64,000 nucleotides of DNA from Seohaeicola zhoushanensis (GCF_014656415.1 NZ_BNCJ01000009.1:1-64000), one strand, 5' to 3'; counted from the first letter of the stretch, positions 41,698 through 51,435 are shown. Notes: generated by a model not told the origin, from the sequence alone. Numbers and translations: made by a program.

Positions 41698-42912
41698 TCA
41701 GCGCGTCACCTCAAAGGCCTCGACCTCGCCCTTGCCGCGTATCGTCACCGCGCCGAGCGGCCGGCAGTCGAACTCCCGCCCCAGTGCCGCGCGCGTCTGC
41801 GCGGTGATCCAGACCGCGCCGGGCGCGCCGATCTCCTCCATCCGCGCCGCGACATTTACCGTGTCGCCCCAGAGATCGTAGGCGAACTTGCGGCGGCCGA
41901 TGACGCCGGCCACCACCGGCCCGGAGTTAATCCCGACGCGGACGGCCAGCGGCGTTCCAGTGGCGCGGGTGAACTCCTCGACCGCCCCCAGCATGTCGAG
42001 CGCCAGTGCCACCGCGGCGCGTGCATGGTCGGCGCGCGCCTCGGGCAGGCCGGTGGCTGCCATGTAGGCGTCGCCGATGGTCTTGATCTTCTCGCAGCCG
42101 TGCCGCTCGGCCAGCGTGTCGAAGCGGCGGAACAGTCCGTCAAGCATCGCCACCAGCCCGGCGGGCGGCAGGGTGGCCGAGGTGCGGGTGAAGCCGACGA
42201 TATCGGCGAAGAGGACCGAGACCTCGGCATGTTCCTCGGCGATCACCTCGGGGCTGTCCTTCAGCCGCGCGGCGACCGGGTCGGGCAGGATATTGCGCAG
42301 CAATCCCTCGGCGCGGTCGAATTCGCGGGTCAGACCCGCTTCGGCAGTCCGGATCGCGTAGTCGAGCAGGGCCATCATCATGCCCACGAAAACGATGGCC
42401 GCGCCGAAGTTCTGGATGAAGAAGAACAGGTTCCACCCTGTCGAGAGCGGCTGCCAGGGTTCTGAAGCCACGGCGAAGGCACCGAATGCCGTCATCAGGA
42501 CCGCCGCCGTCATCGAGATCGCGATGCGGGTCGCACGTGTCCAGTAGGCGAAGAGCGGCGGCAGGATCACGGTGAACAGCATGTATGAGAGGAAGAAGGG
42601 CTGCAGGCCCATGTAGAGCGTCGCCAGCAGGGCGTGAATCGTGGTCTCGATCATCGCGGCGAGGACGAGCGCCAGTTTCATCGAGCGCAGGGTCACGGCG
42701 GCCCAGACCGCATAGGCCCAGATCGGCAGGATCGCCAGGTTGTACCAGCCTAGAACCGTCTGCCCGATATGGAAGAACAGGCCCGCGTAGAGTGCGTGGA
42801 CCGCCAGGCCCATCGGCAGGCCGAAACGGGCGATGGGATACATGCGCCGCTCGGCCAGGCTCGCGCCCGGCGGGGCGCGGGTGAACCAGTCGAGGAGCTT
42901 GGAGCCGATCAT
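41698..42912 (-). CDS. Membrane-bound class III adenylate/guanylate cyclase
   Basis: The 404-residue protein has about six N-terminal membrane helices (residues roughly 25-190) and a C-terminal class III cyclase domain (about 215-400). Metal-binding Asp residues are visible in LFADIVGFTR and KTIGDAYMAA, with GINSGPVVAGVIG and YDLWGDTVNVAARME. It makes a cyclic nucleotide; the substrate choice (ATP or GTP) is not certain by eye. The ATG at 42912 is preferred but has no strong ribosome site; a longer form starting at 42975 is possible. Confidence 0.88.
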   Translation of the reverse strand: MIGSKLLDWFTRAPPGASLAERRMYPIARFGLPMGLAVHALYAGLFFHIGQTVLGWYNLAILPIWAYAVWAAVTLRSMKLALVLAAMIETTIHALLATLYMGLQPFFLSYMLFTVILPPLFAYWTRATRIAISMTAAVLMTAFGAFAVASEPWQPLSTGWNLFFFIQNFGAAIVFVGMMMALLDYAIRTAEAGLTREFDRAEGLLRNILPDPVAARLKDSPEVIAEEHAEVSVLFADIVGFTRTSATLPPAGLVAMLDGLFRRFDTLAERHGCEKIKTIGDAYMAATGLPEARADHARAAVALALDMLGAVEEFTRATGTPLAVRVGINSGPVVAGVIGRRKFAYDLWGDTVNVAARMEEIGAPGAVWITAQTRAALGREFDCRPLGAVTIRGKGEVEAFEVTR

Positions 42913-42990
42913 CGCGCGACCGCAGGTTGGGGCTGGTGCAGGCTGGCACGGCGCGGGGCTTGTTTCAACACGCATGGAACGTGGGGCAGC

Positions 42991-43042
42991 GCGGTTAACG
43001 ATTCCTAAAGGACTCCGCTGCTAGTCATGGCGCGTTAACCGC
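42991..43042. promoter_or_regulatory. Inverted GCGGTTAAC / GTTAACCGC sites before the YifB-type gene
   Basis: Perfect 9-bp arms lie at 42991-42999 and 43034-43042, each with a TTAA core, in the divergent region between the cyclase and the YifB-type gene. TTAA-type half-sites are used by CtrA in alphaproteobacteria, but the full spacing is not met, so the function is uncertain. Confidence 0.3.
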
Positions 43043-43056
43043 AGGTGGGAGCCAGC

Positions 43057-44568
43057 ATGGTCGCACGCGCCTATACCGTTGCTTTCCAGGGCGTCCAGGC
43101 GCGGCTGGTCGAGGTGCAATGCGCCGTCGCGCCTGGGATGCCGACCTTCAACGTGGTGGGTCTGCCCGACAAGGCGGTCTCCGAGGCGCGCGACCGGGTG
43201 CGCAGCGCGCTGAGCGCGCTGGCCATCGCATTGCCGTCGAAGCGGATCACGGTGAACCTCTCGCCGGCGGATCTGCCGAAGGAGGGCAGCCATTTCGACC
43301 TGCCCATCGCGCTGGCGCTGCTCGCCGCGCTCGAGATCGTGCCGCCGGATGCGGCGGAGGGAACGGTGGCGCTGGGAGAGTTGTCGCTCGATGCTACGCT
43401 GGTGCCGGTGCTGGGGGCGCTGCCGGCGGCGCTCTGCGCGGCGGAGGAGGAGCGGATCCTGCTCTGCCCGCGCGCCTCGGGGGCCGAGGCGGCCTGGGTC
43501 GGGGGCACGCAGGTGATCGCGGTGGGGTCGCTGGGCGACGTTGTGCGCCATTTCACCGGGCAGGCGGTGATCGCGCCGGCGGAGCCGGGCGAGGTGGTGA
43601 CCGGCTATAACGGCCCGGACCTGCGCGACGTCAAGGGGCAGGAGCGGGCCAAGCGGGCGATCGAGATCGCGGCGGCCGGGCGGCATCACTTGATGATGAT
43701 CGGCACGCCGGGGTCGGGCAAGTCGATGCTGGCAGCGCGGATCCCCGGCATCCTGCCGCCGCTGACCGCGGCCGAGGCGCTGGAGACCTCGATGATCCAA
43801 TCGCTCTGCGGGCTGCTGGACGAGGGCGGGATCAACCGGACCCGGCCGTTCCGCGAGCCGCATCACACCGCCTCGATGGCGGCGATCGTCGGTGGCGGGC
43901 GCGGGGCGCGGCCGGGGGAGATCAGCCTGGCCCACAACGGGGTGCTGTTCATGGACGAGTTCCCGGAGTTTCCGCGCGCTGTGCTCGAAACCCTGCGGCA
44001 GCCGATCGAGACCGGCGAGGTGGTGGTGGCGCGGGCGAATGCGCATGTGAGATACCCCTGCCGGTTCTTGCTGGTGGCGGCGGCGAACCACTGCAAGTGC
44101 GGCTACCTCAGCGATCCGGCACGGGCCTGTGCGCGGGTGCCGGCCTGCGGGGAGGATTACCTCGGGCGGATCTCGGGGCCGCTGATGGACCGCTTCGACC
44201 TGCGGATCGAGGTGCCGCCGGTTGCCTTCACAGACCTGGACCTGCCGGCCTCGGGGGATACCTCGGCCGAAGTGGCGGCGCGGGTGGCCGCGGCGCGGGA
44301 GGTGCAGGCGCGGCGGTTCGCGGGCCATGCCGGGGCGTTTCAGAATGCCGATGCCGAGGGGGCGCTGCTGGAGGAGGTGGCGGCGCCGGACGGGGAGGGG
44401 CGGGCGTTGCTCACCAAGGTGGCCGAACGTTTCGGCCTCTCGGCGCGGGGCTATCACCGGGTCCTGCGGGTGGCGCGGACGATTGCCGACCTGGCAGGGG
44501 GCGAGGCGGTGCGGCGGGACCATGTGGCCGAGGCGGTGAGTTTCCGGGTCTCGCAGGTGGCCGTCTAG
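43057..44568 (+). CDS. YifB-family Mg-chelatase-like AAA ATPase (ComM-like)
   Basis: The 503-residue protein starts MVARAYTVAFQGVQARLVEV and has the N-terminal Lon-like S16 fold (to about 170). An AAA+ module follows, with Walker A IGTPGSGKSMLAARIPGILPPL and Walker B NGVLFMDEFPEF, and then the C-terminal chelatase domain with CKCGYLSDPARAC cysteines. ComM, a family member, is a branch-migration helicase in natural transformation. ATG 43057 has GGGAG upstream; a GTG at 43045 is possible. Confidence 0.9.
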   Translation: MVARAYTVAFQGVQARLVEVQCAVAPGMPTFNVVGLPDKAVSEARDRVRSALSALAIALPSKRITVNLSPADLPKEGSHFDLPIALALLAALEIVPPDAAEGTVALGELSLDATLVPVLGALPAALCAAEEERILLCPRASGAEAAWVGGTQVIAVGSLGDVVRHFTGQAVIAPAEPGEVVTGYNGPDLRDVKGQERAKRAIEIAAAGRHHLMMIGTPGSGKSMLAARIPGILPPLTAAEALETSMIQSLCGLLDEGGINRTRPFREPHHTASMAAIVGGGRGARPGEISLAHNGVLFMDEFPEFPRAVLETLRQPIETGEVVVARANAHVRYPCRFLLVAAANHCKCGYLSDPARACARVPACGEDYLGRISGPLMDRFDLRIEVPPVAFTDLDLPASGDTSAEVAARVAAAREVQARRFAGHAGAFQNADAEGALLEEVAAPDGEGRALLTKVAERFGLSARGYHRVLRVARTIADLAGGEAVRRDHVAEAVSFRVSQVAV

Positions 44569-44579
44569 GGCGATTTTGC

Positions 44580-44606
44580 GGTGTCCCAGCTAGGACGGGG
44601 GGTCAA
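44580..44606 (-). repeat. 27-bp dispersed repeat, copy B
   Basis: The reverse complement of this stretch is identical to 14485-14511. It starts 12 nt after the YifB-type stop codon, in a 180-nt spacer before the LysR gene that has no other recognisable feature. Confidence 0.7.
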
Positions 44607-44749
44607 CATGCTGATATTGTTACAAAAAGTCGAAGAGTGATTTTTTGGCGGCTGCCAGGGAATAAGGTGAATGGCATCGGGGCCGGGGACGACTTGCGCA
44701 TTTCGGCGCCCGGTCCAATGGAATCCTGCGAAGGTTAGCCCAATGCAGG

Positions 44750-45934
44750 CTATAGCGGTGTGAGTTCGACCGCGGCTGCGCGGATCATGTCGAGCAGCAG
44801 GCGCTGGGCGGTGGTGGGGATCCAGCCGGTCCGATAGCTGAGGCCGATGGCGCGGGCGGGCCACTCGAAGGGGATTTCGAGGCGGGCCAGCAGGCCCTTG
44901 TCGATCTCGGCGGCGGCCTGGCGTTCCGAGATGCAGCCGAGCAGGTCGCCGCGCGAGAGCAATTCGCGCATAAGCAGGATGGAGCCGCATTCGAGCACGC
45001 TCTCGGGGTGGGGTAGGCCGTGGGAGGTGAAGAGTGCGTCGAACTGGTCGCGCGAGGGGGTGCCGTGGCGGGGCACGGTCCAGGGCTGGCGGGCCATGGA
45101 TTCGAGCGAGATCGTCGGGGCGGAGAGCAGCGGATGGCCGGGGCGGGCGAGGATGGTGAGGCGGTCGCGGAACAGCGGTTCCTGTTCGACGTCCTCGGCC
45201 GGCAGCGGGTCGCGCAGGGCGCCGAGGATGACGTCGATATCGCCGCGCCTTAAGCCGGACAGCATTTCGGTATAGGGGCCGTCGAGGATAGTGACGGGCT
45301 GGCGCGGGCGGGCGGCGCGGAAGCGGGCCAGCGCCTCGGGCAGCACGACCGAGCGCGACAGCGGCAGGGCGCCGACGACGATGCGGCCCACTTCGCGGCC
45401 GTCGAAGGCGGCAAGCTCGGCCTCGGCCTGTTCGACCTCGGAGAAGGCGAGCCGGGCGGCCTGGACCAGCGCGCGGCAGGCGCGGGTGGCGGCTAGGCCG
45501 AAGGAGACCCGGTCGAACAGCGGGCGGGCGGCGTCCTTTTCCAGCCGGGTGACGGCGCGGTGCACGGTGGGCTGGGCGATGCCGAGGGTGCGGGCGGCGA
45601 GCGAGAAGGTCTGCGCCTCGGAGACGGCGATCATCGCCTGGAGCTGCGCCGCCGAGGCGGTGAGGGTGAGGCGGGGGGCGATTTCGGCCAGGGCGGCGTC
45701 GAGCCGGTCTATCGCGCGGCGGATGCGGGTTTCAAAGACCTCGCCGCGGGGGGTGAGGAAGAAGCCCTGCCGGGTGCGGTCGAAGAGCGCGCCGCCGGCC
45801 TCGCGTTCCAGCTTGCCGAGAGCCTGGGTCACGGCGGGCTGGGTGACGTGGCAGCGGTCGGCCGCGAGCGTGGGCGACTTGAGGTCGGCCACCGCGAGGA
45901 AGACGCGGAAATGGCGCAGGTTGCGTGAGAGCAT
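44750..45934 (-). CDS. LysR-type regulator with two winged-helix domains
   Basis: The 394-residue protein is about 90 residues longer than usual. It has a first LysR wHTH at about residues 5-65 (LAADRCHVTQPAVTQALGKLE), then a second, clearly similar wHTH at 96-155 (LAARTLGIAQPTVHRAVTRLEK), and a substrate-binding domain from about 175. The ATG has GGAGG 7 nt upstream. It diverges from the galB-type operon across a 121-nt region and is its likely activator, with an aromatic-acid intermediate as inducer. The doubled DNA-binding part suggests an extended operator. Confidence 0.85.
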   Translation of the reverse strand: MLSRNLRHFRVFLAVADLKSPTLAADRCHVTQPAVTQALGKLEREAGGALFDRTRQGFFLTPRGEVFETRIRRAIDRLDAALAEIAPRLTLTASAAQLQAMIAVSEAQTFSLAARTLGIAQPTVHRAVTRLEKDAARPLFDRVSFGLAATRACRALVQAARLAFSEVEQAEAELAAFDGREVGRIVVGALPLSRSVVLPEALARFRAARPRQPVTILDGPYTEMLSGLRRGDIDVILGALRDPLPAEDVEQEPLFRDRLTILARPGHPLLSAPTISLESMARQPWTVPRHGTPSRDQFDALFTSHGLPHPESVLECGSILLMRELLSRGDLLGCISERQAAAEIDKGLLARLEIPFEWPARAIGLSYRTGWIPTTAQRLLLDMIRAAAVELTPL

Positions 45935-46055
45935 GGGGGGCCTCCGGGCCCACGCCTATAGCAATTTCTTATTCCGGGAAACCACTTCCGAATTCGCCGA
46001 ACCGGCGGCAATATGGGATCTGAATGCGAAACAGACTCTGCCGGAGCGCCAGACC

Positions 46056-46787
46056 ATGTCCTCGCAAAAGACCGCCCTGATCCTCTCTGCCCATGCCGCC
46101 GATTTCGTCTGGCGCTGTGGCGGCGCCATCGCCCTGCATGCCGAGCTGGGCTATCAGGTCACCGTCGCCTGCATGTCCTTCGGCGAGCGCGGCGAGAGCG
46201 CCAAGCTTTGGAAGGAGGGCAAGGCGCTGGAGGAGGTGAAGGCGATCCGCCGGGCCGAGGCCGAGGCCGCCGCCGAGGCGCTGGGGGTGCACGAGCTGGT
46301 CTGCTTCGACCTGGGCGACTACCCGCTGCAGCTGGAGCGGGAGGACAAGATGAAGCTGGTGGACGTGATCCGCAAGGTGCAGCCCAACTTCATGATGAGC
46401 CATTCGAGATACGACCCCTACAACACCGACCACATGTATATGACCGAGGTGGCGCTGGAGTGCCGGATGATCGCGCAGGCCTGGGGGCACAATCCGGGCG
46501 AGAAGGTGCTGGGCGCGCCGCAGCTTTATCTGTTCGAGCCGCATCAGACCGAGCAGATGGGCTGGAAGCCCGATACCTTCCTCGACATCACGCCGGTCTG
46601 GGACAGGAAGCGGGCGGCGATGGAGCACATGAACGGCCAGGTGCACCTGTGGGATTACTACACCCGCGTGGCGCAGCAGCGGGCCAACCATTTCAAGCGC
46701 AATTCGGGCGGCATGTCGGGCGGGCGCGACTGCAAGTATGCCGAGGGCTTCCAGTCGGTCTTCCCGCGCACGGTTGACGAACTCTGA
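46056..46787 (+). CDS. galB: 4-oxalomesaconate hydratase, PIG-L-like (GalB type)
   Basis: The 243-residue protein has a PIG-L/LmbE fold: the usual AHPDD zinc motif reads SAHAADF, and a later MMSHSRYDPYNTDH supplies further His/Asp ligands. GalB of Pseudomonas is a member of this fold that hydrates 4-oxalomesaconate to 4-carboxy-4-hydroxy-2-oxoadipate in gallate breakdown. The identification rests on the adjacent aldolase and tautomerase genes as much as on the motif. ATG 46056 gives the natural start MSSQKTALILSAH. It is the first gene of the operon. Confidence 0.82.
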   Translation: MSSQKTALILSAHAADFVWRCGGAIALHAELGYQVTVACMSFGERGESAKLWKEGKALEEVKAIRRAEAEAAAEALGVHELVCFDLGDYPLQLEREDKMKLVDVIRKVQPNFMMSHSRYDPYNTDHMYMTEVALECRMIAQAWGHNPGEKVLGAPQLYLFEPHQTEQMGWKPDTFLDITPVWDRKRAAMEHMNGQVHLWDYYTRVAQQRANHFKRNSGGMSGGRDCKYAEGFQSVFPRTVDEL

Positions 46788-46801
46788 GGGAGGAGGACGT
46801 G

Positions 46802-47770
46802 ATGGCACAGATCCCCACCATGCCGCAGCCCGACCTGGCCCACCTGGGACATGTCGAGGTGCTGACCGACAAGTTTGAGGACAGCCTCGATTTCTTCACC
46901 AGGGTCTTCGGGCTGAAGCTTTCGGCGCGGGAGGGCGACAGCGCCTATCTGCGCGCCTGGGAGGACTACGAGTTCTGTTCGTTGAAGCTGACGAAATCGG
47001 AGCAGACCGGCATTGGCCATATCGGTTATCGCGTTGCCTCGCCCGAGGCGCTGGCGCGTCGGGTGGCGGCCATCGAAGCCAGCGACTACGTCAAGCACGG
47101 CTGGGTGGAGGGCGACCTGTCGCATGGCCGGGCCTATCGCTTCGAGGATCCCTTCGGCCATGTCTTCGAGCTGTATTGGGACACGGTGAAATACAAGGCC
47201 CCGCCCGAGGATGCCTCGGCGCTGAAGAACCTGGCTTCGCGCTATCATGCGCAGGGCATCAGCCCGCGCCGGATCGATCACGTGAACCTGCTGGGCGAGG
47301 ATGTCCGCGCCTTCAAAGACTGGGTGGATACCTGCCTGGGCAGCCGGGTGACCGAATACATCCAGCTCGACAACGGGCGCATGGGGGGCTGCTGGTTCTC
47401 GTGCAACAACAAGACCTATGACCTGGTGTGTTCGGAGGAGCGTGGCGGCGGCAAGGGGCGTCTGCACCATGTCACCTTTGCCACCGACACCCGCGAGGAT
47501 ATCCTGCGCGCCGCCGACATCTACCTGGAGAACGGCGTGCATATCGAGACCGGGCCACACAAGCACGCGATCCAGGGGTCGTTCTTCCTCTATGCCTGGG
47601 AGCCCGCGGGCAACCGCATCGAGCTGGCGAACGCCGGCGCGCGACTGCTTCTCGATCCATCTTGGGAGCCGGTCGTCTGGACCGAGGCCGACCGCAAGAA
47701 GGGGCAGGCCTGGGGGCTGAAGACCATCGAGACCTTCCACACCCACGGCACGCCGCCGGTCAAGCGGTAG
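46802..47770 (+). CDS. Type I extradiol ring-cleavage dioxygenase (VOC fold)
   Basis: The 322-residue protein has two VOC modules like catechol 2,3-dioxygenase. Probable Fe(II) ligands are His160 (RRIDHVNLL), His222/223 (RLHHVTF) and Glu274 (NRIELANAG). It should open a catechol-type ring next to the hydroxyls. In a cluster with galB, galC and galD its product would be 4-oxalomesaconate or a relative. Known gallate dioxygenases are instead LigAB-type (type II), which makes this an apparent replacement. GGAGGAGG precedes the start. Confidence 0.85.
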   Translation: MAQIPTMPQPDLAHLGHVEVLTDKFEDSLDFFTRVFGLKLSAREGDSAYLRAWEDYEFCSLKLTKSEQTGIGHIGYRVASPEALARRVAAIEASDYVKHGWVEGDLSHGRAYRFEDPFGHVFELYWDTVKYKAPPEDASALKNLASRYHAQGISPRRIDHVNLLGEDVRAFKDWVDTCLGSRVTEYIQLDNGRMGGCWFSCNNKTYDLVCSEERGGGKGRLHHVTFATDTREDILRAADIYLENGVHIETGPHKHAIQGSFFLYAWEPAGNRIELANAGARLLLDPSWEPVVWTEADRKKGQAWGLKTIETFHTHGTPPVKR

Positions 47771-47806
47771 GGCTACGGTCCGGGTGGAGCGAAAGAGGAG
47801 AGGCGC

Positions 47807-48478
47807 ATGAGCGTGGTGATACAGAAGATCGAGCGGGCCGAGGCCGCGGTGATCGACGGGCTGGCCGAGGCGGGTGTCGCCACGGTGCACGAGGCGCAGG
47901 GGCGCAGGGGGATGCTCGCGCCCTACATGCGGCCGATCTGGGCCGGGGCGCGCATCGCCGGGTCGGCGGTGACGATCTCGGCCCCGCCGGGCGACAACTG
48001 GATGCTGCATGTGGCAATCGAGCAGCTGCAGGCCGGGGACATCCTGGTGCTGGCGCCGACCTCGCCCTGTTCGGACGGCTATTTCGGCGACCTGCTGGCG
48101 ACCTCGGCCATGGCGCGGGGCTGCCGGGGGCTGGTGATCGACGCGGGCGTGCGCGATGTGCGCGAGCTGACAGAGATGGGCTTCCCGGTCTGGTCCAAGT
48201 GCATCAGCGCGCAGGGCACGGTGAAGGAGACGCTGGGCGACGTGAACGTGCCGGTGGTCTGCGCCGGGGAGCTGGTCGAGGCGGGGGATGTGATCGTCGC
48301 CGATGACGACGGGGTCTGCGTGGTGCGCCGCGCCGAGGCGGCGGCGGTGCTGGAGAAGGCCCGCGCGCGGATGGCGGCGGAAGAGGGTAAGCGCAGGCGG
48401 CTGGCGGCGGGCGAGCTGGGGCTCGACATTTATGCGATGCGGGCGCGGCTGGCCGAGAAGGGCCTGAAATACCTCTGA
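47807..48478 (+). CDS. galC: 4-carboxy-4-hydroxy-2-oxoadipate aldolase-like RraA-fold protein (GalC/LigK type)
   Basis: The 223-residue RraA-fold protein has [21 protein letters not shown] and the GVRDVREL motif, whose Arg-Asp pair binds substrate and metal in HMG/CHA aldolases, with a [10 protein letters not shown] end. GalC/LigK splits 4-carboxy-4-hydroxy-2-oxoadipate to pyruvate and oxaloacetate. It lies 36 nt after the dioxygenase and 12 nt before galD, fitting the gallate/protocatechuate 4,5-cleavage route. Confidence 0.85.
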   Translation: MSVVIQKIERAEAAVIDGLAEAGVATVHEAQGRRGMLAPYMRPIWAGARIAGSAVTISAPPGDNWMLHVAIEQLQAGDILVLAPTSPCSDGYFGDLLATSAMARGCRGLVIDAGVRDVRELTEMGFPVWSKCISAQGTVKETLGDVNVPVVCAGELVEAGDVIVADDDGVCVVRRAEAAAVLEKARARMAAEEGKRRRLAAGELGLDIYAMRARLAEKGLKYL

Positions 48479-48490
48479 GGAGAGCGCGGC

Positions 48491-49543
48491 ATGGACGGGA
48501 TCCGGTGCTTGTGGATGCGGGGGGGCACCTCGAAGGGGGCCTATTTCCTTGCCGGTGACCTGCCCGCCGAGGCGGCGGCGCGCGACGATCTGCTGCTGCG
48601 GGTGATGGGCAGCCCCGACCCGCGTCAGATCGACGGGATCGGCGGGGCGGACCCGCTGACCTCGAAGGTGGCGGTGCTGGCGCCGCCGACGCGGGCGGAT
48701 GCGGATGTGGATTACCTGTTCCTGCAGGTCTTCGTCGACCAGGCGCTGGTGTCGGACGCGCAGGGCTGCGGCAATATCCTGGCCGGGGTCGGGCCGGCGG
48801 CGATCGAGCGGGGGCTGGTGGCGGCGGCGGGCGAGGAGACCCCGGTGCGCATCCACATGGTCAATACCGGCGAGGTGGCGACGGCGCTGGTGGCGACGCC
48901 GGGCGGGCGGGTTAGCTATGCCGGCGCGGCGCGGATCGACGGGGTGCCGGGGAGCCATGCGCCTGTGCCGCTGATGTTCGAGAATGTCGCCGGGTCGATG
49001 TGCGGGTCGCTCTTGCCGACGGGGCGGGCGGTGGATGTGATCGAGGGCGTCGAGTGCACGCTGATCGACAACGGGATGCCCTGCGTGGTGATGCGGGCCG
49101 CCGACCTGGGCGTGACCGGGACCGAGGGGCGCGAGGCGCTGGACGATGACGCGGTACTGAAGGCGCGGCTGGAGGCGATCCGGCTGGTGGCGGGGCCGCT
49201 GATGAACCTGGGCGACGTGCGCGAGAAATCGGTGCCTAAGATGACCCTTGTCTCGGCGCCGCAGGCGGGGGGCGTGGTCAATACGCGCTCGTTCATTCCG
49301 CATCGCTGCCATGCGACCATCGGGGTCTTTGCGGCGGTGAGCGTGGCGACGGCCTGCACGCTGGAGGGCACGCCTGCGGCCCTGGTGGCGGTGCTGCCGG
49401 AGGGTGATACCTTCGTGATCGAGCATCCGACCGGGGCGGCGGAGGTGGTGCTGGAGCGGGACGTTGCGGGCAAGGTGCTGCGGGCGGGGACGCTGCGGAC
49501 GGCGCGCAAGCTGTTCGATGGGTTGGTCTTCCCGCGCGACTAG
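48491..49543 (+). CDS. galD: 4-oxalomesaconate tautomerase, PrpF family (GalD type)
   Basis: The 350-residue protein starts with [11 protein letters not shown], the PrpF-family signature, and carries [31 protein letters not shown], and an [13 protein letters not shown] segment. GalD converts the keto form of 4-oxalomesaconate to the enol form used by GalB. It is the last gene of the operon. Its stop overlaps by 4 nt the 3' end of the convergent PAS-LuxR gene. Confidence 0.86.
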   Translation: MDGIRCLWMRGGTSKGAYFLAGDLPAEAAARDDLLLRVMGSPDPRQIDGIGGADPLTSKVAVLAPPTRADADVDYLFLQVFVDQALVSDAQGCGNILAGVGPAAIERGLVAAAGEETPVRIHMVNTGEVATALVATPGGRVSYAGAARIDGVPGSHAPVPLMFENVAGSMCGSLLPTGRAVDVIEGVECTLIDNGMPCVVMRAADLGVTGTEGREALDDDAVLKARLEAIRLVAGPLMNLGDVREKSVPKMTLVSAPQAGGVVNTRSFIPHRCHATIGVFAAVSVATACTLEGTPAALVAVLPEGDTFVIEHPTGAAEVVLERDVAGKVLRAGTLRTARKLFDGLVFPRD

Positions 49544-50136
49544 GTGCTGACGATGCGGCGGGTGGGCACGCCGAGGAAGGCGTTGACCAGCGCGGTGGTG
49601 TTGGAGACGCCGTATTTCTTCTGCAGGCGGGCGCGGTGCACCTCGACCGTGCGCGGGCTGATCTTGAGCGCGCGGGCGATTTCCTTGGTGGTCAGCCCTT
49701 CGGCCAGCAGGTTGGCCACCTCGCGTTCGCGCGGGGTGATCGGCTGGTAGACGCGGTAGCTGGAGAGGTCGGCGAGGCTCCAGACCGCGCGGCGCAGGGG
49801 CTCTTCGGGGGTGAAGGTGAAGCCGCGCACGCGGACCCAGAACAGCGAGCCATCCTTGCGGCGCATCACCCGTTCGTCCCAGTAGCCGGTGTTCTGGATC
49901 AGCTCGGTATGGTCGAGCCGGCCAATCGACTGGAAGATCTCCTCGGAGGGGTAGAGCCGGTTGAAGAGCTTGTTGTCGAGTTCGCCGTGGTCATAGCCGA
50001 ACATGCGCTCGAACTCGAGGTTGCAGCGGCGGATGACACGGGTTTCGGTGACGACGAGCCCGGTCGGGGCATGGTCGAACGCGAGGCTGTCGAGGTCTCC
50101 GGAGGCGAATGCCTCGTCTATACGTGTTTTGCCCAA
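49540..50136 (-). CDS. PAS-LuxR two-domain transcriptional regulator
   Basis: The 198-residue protein has a PAS domain (about 20-125, with [21 protein letters not shown]) and a LuxR/FixJ-type helix-turn-helix (about 135-190, [21 protein letters not shown] and [16 protein letters not shown]). It lacks the receiver phosphorylation site, so it probably senses a ligand through the PAS domain. The only start seen is TTG with a weak ribosome site. It diverges from the ABC importer genes and may control them. Confidence 0.85.
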   Translation of the reverse strand: MGKTRIDEAFASGDLDSLAFDHAPTGLVVTETRVIRRCNLEFERMFGYDHGELDNKLFNRLYPSEEIFQSIGRLDHTELIQNTGYWDERVMRRKDGSLFWVRVRGFTFTPEEPLRRAVWSLADLSSYRVYQPITPREREVANLLAEGLTTKEIARALKISPRTVEVHRARLQKKYGVSNTTALVNAFLGVPTRRIVST

Positions 50137-50229
50137 CTTGAGACCAAGTCCCCGATCTGCCAGCCTTAACTCACGTTACATGAGCCCCGCCGCGGTTGAA
50201 AGCCGGTGCGGGACAAGGGAGGGAATTCG

Positions 50230-51435
50230 ATGAAACCGATTGCACGTGGCATTGCCGCGCTCACATTCGTCATGGGCCTGGCCGCCCCGGCGGTGGCGCA
50301 GGAGGATCCGATCAAGATCGCGCTGGTGCATGGCACCTCGGGCTCTTCGTTCGCTGTCTATTCGCAGCAGAGCGAAACCGGGTTCCAGCTGGGGCTGGAA
50401 TACGCGACCAAGGGCACGATGAAGGTGAAGGGTCACCCGATCGAGCTGATCTTCAAAGATACCCAGTTCAAGCCGGACGTCGCCCGCGCGGTGCTGGCCG
50501 AAGCCTATGGAGACGATGGCGCGCTGATCGCGGTTGGCGGCACCTCGTCGGGGGTGACGCTGGGCCTGCTGCCGATTGCCGAGGAATACGAGCGCATCCT
50601 GATGGTCGAGCCGGCGGTGGCCGACAGCCTGACCGGCAAGGACAGCAACCGCTACGTGTTCAAGACCTCGCGCAATTCGTCGATGGACTCGCAGGCCCAG
50701 GCGCTGGCGCTGTCGCCGGACGAGAACCTCTATGTCGCCACGCTGGCGCAGGACTATGCCTTTGGCCGCGACGGGATCGCCGCGTTCAAGACCGCGCTGG
50801 AAGCCAAGGGCGCGAAGGTCGTGACCGAGGAATACGTGCCGCAGGACGCGACCGACTTTACCGCCGCGACCGAGCGGATGTTCAACGCGCTGAAGGACAA
50901 GCCGGGCCGCAAGGTCATCTACATCTATTTCGCCGGTGGCGGCGACCCGATGGGCAAGGTGCTGGCGATGGAGCCCGCGCGTTTCGGCATCGAACTGTCG
51001 ACGGGCGGGAACATCCTGCCGGCGCTGGCGACCTACAAGCGGGTGCCCGGCATGGAGGGCGCGATTTATTACTACTACGAGGGTTATGACAACGCAGTGA
51101 ACGCCTGGCTGGTCGAAGAGCACATGAAGCGCTTCAGCAGCCCGCCGGATTTCTTCACCGCCGGCGGCATGGCGGCGGCGCTGGCCATCGTCAAGGCGCT
51201 GGAGGAGTCGCCCTCGCTGGAGACCGACGATCTCATCAAGACGATGGAGGGCATGACCTGGGACACCCCCAAGGGCGAGATGACCTTCCGCCCCGAGGAT
51301 CACCAGGCGCTGCAGTCGATGATTCACTTCAAGATCAAGGTCGATGACGCCGTCGAATGGGCGATCCCCGAGAAGGTGCGCATCATCGAGGCCAGCGAGA
51401 TGGACATTCCCGTCGGCCGCAACAACCAGAACTAA
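50230..51435 (+). CDS. Branched-chain-type ABC transporter substrate-binding protein
   Basis: The 401-residue periplasmic protein has a signal peptide (MKPIARGIAALTFVMGLAAP, cleaved near AVAQED) and the Periplasmic_binding_6 pattern (IALVHGTSGSSFAVYSQQSE, VGGTSSGVTLGLLPIAEEYE). It binds the solute for the ABC importer encoded by the next four genes. Given the aromatic operon next door, an aromatic acid is a reasonable ligand. ATG 50230 follows AGGGAGGG. Confidence 0.88.
   Translation: MKPIARGIAALTFVMGLAAPAVAQEDPIKIALVHGTSGSSFAVYSQQSETGFQLGLEYATKGTMKVKGHPIELIFKDTQFKPDVARAVLAEAYGDDGALIAVGGTSSGVTLGLLPIAEEYERILMVEPAVADSLTGKDSNRYVFKTSRNSSMDSQAQALALSPDENLYVATLAQDYAFGRDGIAAFKTALEAKGAKVVTEEYVPQDATDFTAATERMFNALKDKPGRKVIYIYFAGGGDPMGKVLAMEPARFGIELSTGGNILPALATYKRVPGMEGAIYYYYEGYDNAVNAWLVEEHMKRFSSPPDFFTAGGMAAALAIVKALEESPSLETDDLIKTMEGMTWDTPKGEMTFRPEDHQALQSMIHFKIKVDDAVEWAIPEKVRIIEASEMDIPVGRNNQN

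Noticed and set aside
46658-49426. Antisense open frame of 922 codons over the galB-galD operon
   Set aside because: It is opposite four well-supported genes and has the His/Arg-rich composition of a shadow frame.
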